Origin: Aquificaceae bacterium
Lineage (GTDB): Bacteria > Aquificota > Aquificia > Aquificales > Aquificaceae
Length of the DNA stretch: 6,469 nucleotides
Assembly (NCBI GenBank): GCA_025057715.1
Contig: JANWVD010000050.1
Span: 1-6,469 of the forward strand
Direction of reading: 5' to 3'
Made by a program: the position numbers and the translations under genes
The notes under the pieces: generated by a model
Told to the model about the DNA's origin: nothing
Databases searched by the model: none
Seen by the model: the letters and a program-made list of their open reading frames with translations, nothing else
Shown: piece by piece, positions 5,267 to 6,469 of the stretch
Position numbering within the stretch: the stretch's first letter is position 1
How the letters are laid out: every line of letters begins with the position of its first letter

Positions 5267-6050
5267 ACATCAAAAGTCCAGCTGGCAAAACCCTGATAAC
5301 TCTCTCTTTTAAAAATACCCATCCAAGGAGCGTAGCAATCAGAAACGATGTTCTTTCAATTGCAGAAACGTATGCAGACATACTTAAAGATAGCGCTAAG
5401 TTGTAAAACACTTCCCCAAGGGCAAACAAAAATCCAACACTTAGGGTTTGATAGCTAAAAGATACTTTCTTAAACCCCCTTACGAAAATCAAGGTTCCAA
5501 AGCTCATCAAAAGCGAATAATACCAAGAGAAGAAAAGACCGCTGCTTTCAAGCACGCTCATTTTGCCAATAACGACATTAAATCCGTATATTGCGCTTGC
5601 CATTAACATATCAATTACTGGTCTTAAGTTAGCACCTCTATCTATACCCCCGCCAAGAAGGATAGCCCCCAAAATAATTAGCAAAATCCCAGCATAGCCC
5701 AAACTTCCCGGGCTTTGACCTAAAAATATCGCTTCAAAAAGCGCGCTAAATAAGGGCATTAGCGAATAAATCCCAACGCCTATACCAAGAGGTAGATACT
5801 TAAGAGCTCTCATGAATAAAATTCCGGCAATCACCTCAAGCGGAAGCCAAATGAGGCTATACGCAATTAGCTTTTGACTGATTTGAAAGTTAGCAATAGC
5901 AAACGGGGTTAGTATCAAGGTAGCTATTGGAAATCTCACCCACAGGACAAAGCCCTCGTCAAGACCGAGCTTTAAAAGGCGCTTATTTAAAAAGTCGTTA
6001 ATTCCAAAGCTCAGAGCGGATAAGAATGATAGTAAAATCCCCTCGTGCAA
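5235..6050 (-). CDS. EamA/DMT-family membrane transporter
   Basis: Inner-membrane protein of 271 aa with about ten hydrophobic segments arranged as two EamA halves (about 4-135 and 144-270), the usual architecture of drug/metabolite exporters. Characteristic features are LSALSFGINDF in the first segment and the closing stretch ERTSFLIATLLGWVFLKER (232-250), where the conserved Glu sits before the last segment. The substrate cannot be read from the sequence. Start is TTG at 6050 with a good AGGAGAG site 7 nt upstream (6064-6058); a later start would cut into the first membrane segment. A small hairpin (6062-6075) includes part of that site. Its first 6 nt overlap the start of the divergent aminotransferase gene, and its last 32 nt overlap the convergent carbonic-anhydrase-like gene. 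Its own promoter must lie in the neighbouring coding sequence. Confidence 0.9.
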   Translation of the reverse strand: MHEGILLSFLSALSFGINDFLNKRLLKLGLDEGFVLWVRFPIATLILTPFAIANFQISQKLIAYSLIWLPLEVIAGILFMRALKYLPLGIGVGIYSLMPLFSALFEAIFLGQSPGSLGYAGILLIILGAILLGGGIDRGANLRPVIDMLMASAIYGFNVVIGKMSVLESSGLFFSWYYSLLMSFGTLIFVRGFKKVSFSYQTLSVGFLFALGEVFYNLALSLSMSAYVSAIERTSFLIATLLGWVFLKERVIRVLPAGLLMFIGSLLIGLD

Positions 6051-6469
6051 AGTAGAACTCTCCTGTTTGGACAGGGTCTATTTGAAACCATCCTATGCAT
6101 CCCAAGCGAGCTAAAGCTCATACTACACTACCAAAGACTTTCCTCTTCTGCAAGGGCATTAGGCATTCCATGCCCCAGCTACGAGGAGTTTGAAAAGAGC
6201 GTTTTGACATCTTGCTCTAAAAACAGAGGTCTAAAGCTCGTTCTTGAGGTTTTAGGGAGCTCTCGCCCAAGTGCTAAAGAGCTCTCAAGTAGACTACTTA
6301 GGTTTGAGTTTGACCATGATAGGATAAGCACTTCCATGAGGCTATGCACCTTGGAATATAGAAGGCATAGCTTAGATCCAACCTCAAGGCATAAAACCAC
6401 AAATTACCTATTTAACCTAATTTTAAAAGAGCACGCAAACAAGCTTGGATTTGATGATTGCATTATTTT
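6045..6469 (+). CDS. pabC: Aminotransferase class IV protein, probable 4-amino-4-deoxychorismate lyase (3'-truncated by window end)
   Basis: PLP-dependent enzyme of fold type IV. If it is PabC it releases pyruvate from aminodeoxychorismate to give p-aminobenzoate for folate synthesis. An open frame runs from GTG at 6045 past the window end (141 full codons visible). LLFGQGLFETI (6-16) matches the family opening motif, HYQRLSSSARALGI (28-41) the following helix, and RHKTTNYLFN (115-124) the PLP lysine motif with Lys117. GFDDCIIF (135-142) leads toward the missing substrate-binding half. Branched-chain or D-amino-acid aminotransferase remains possible, since the distinguishing C-terminal part is outside. 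The N-terminus is shorter than usual: about 15 residues with the NG and DRG elements are missing before LLFG, and an in-frame TAA at 6033 rules out extension. GTG is the only likely start, and no clear ribosome site precedes it. Confidence 0.8.
   Translation, partial: MQSRTLLFGQGLFETILCIPSELKLILHYQRLSSSARALGIPCPSYEEFEKSVLTSCSKNRGLKLVLEVLGSSRPSAKELSSRLLRFEFDHDRISTSMRLCTLEYRRHSLDPTSRHKTTNYLFNLILKEHANKLGFDDCII
6062..6075 (-). promoter_or_regulatory. Small hairpin partly covering the transporter's ribosome binding site
   Basis: CCTGT (6062-6066) and ACAGG (6071-6075) form a 5-bp stem with a 4-nt loop. In the minus-strand transcript the 3' arm ACAGG contains the first bases of the AGGAGAG site used by the transporter gene, so folding could lower its initiation. 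The stem is short and may be chance, as the region also codes for the divergent gene. Confidence 0.25.

Noticed and set aside
6179..6400. Minus-strand open frame of 73 codons at the right end
   Set aside because: The plus strand there encodes the aminotransferase class IV lysine motif in a continuous frame, so this is its shadow.
1..6469. CRISPR arrays, insertion sequences, tRNA or rRNA genes, attachment sites
   Set aside because: No spaced direct repeats, transposase motifs, terminal inverted repeats with target duplications or tRNA-like cloverleaf sequences were seen.

Overview
The window looks like the chromosome of a Gram-negative bacterium with about 40% GC. It carries a meso-diaminopimelate-type MurE, a lipoprotein and a secreted deacetylase. 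Arginine is coded heavily by AGA/AGG, isoleucine often by ATA, and genes are packed tightly. A thermophile, possibly from Aquificota or a similar deep lineage, would fit, but no phylogenetic marker here fixes that and I hold it loosely.

Layout. (1) Positions 1-318 hold no convincing protein gene. They are AT-rich and rich in inverted repeats, and the minus strand carries two sequence signatures of RNase P RNA inside a possible fold of only about 110 nt. (2) Positions 319-4692 are one compact minus-strand gene run: murE, an 86-aa unknown protein, a short 6-phosphogluconate dehydrogenase, a small membrane protein, a cysteine-rich lipoprotein and a polysaccharide deacetylase. The junctions are overlaps or gaps of 1-4 nt (one is an ATGA overlap), so co-transcription and translational coupling are likely. 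(3) Positions 4693-4735 are a 43-bp divergent control region with a palindromic -10 box (ATTATAAT) and a perfect GC-rich inverted repeat. (4) A plus-strand gamma-carbonic-anhydrase-like gene (4736-5266) converges on, and overlaps by 32 bp, a minus-strand EamA-family transporter (5235-6050). (5) The transporter start overlaps the GTG start of a divergent plus-strand aminotransferase class IV gene (probably pabC), which runs off the right edge.

How the genes relate: the minus-strand run has an envelope theme, with peptidoglycan precursor ligase, lipoprotein, membrane protein and exported deacetylase. A pentose-phosphate enzyme sits in the middle. The right-hand genes look like unrelated housekeeping functions sharing tight boundaries. 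The observation most worth following is the RNase P-like RNA at the left edge.
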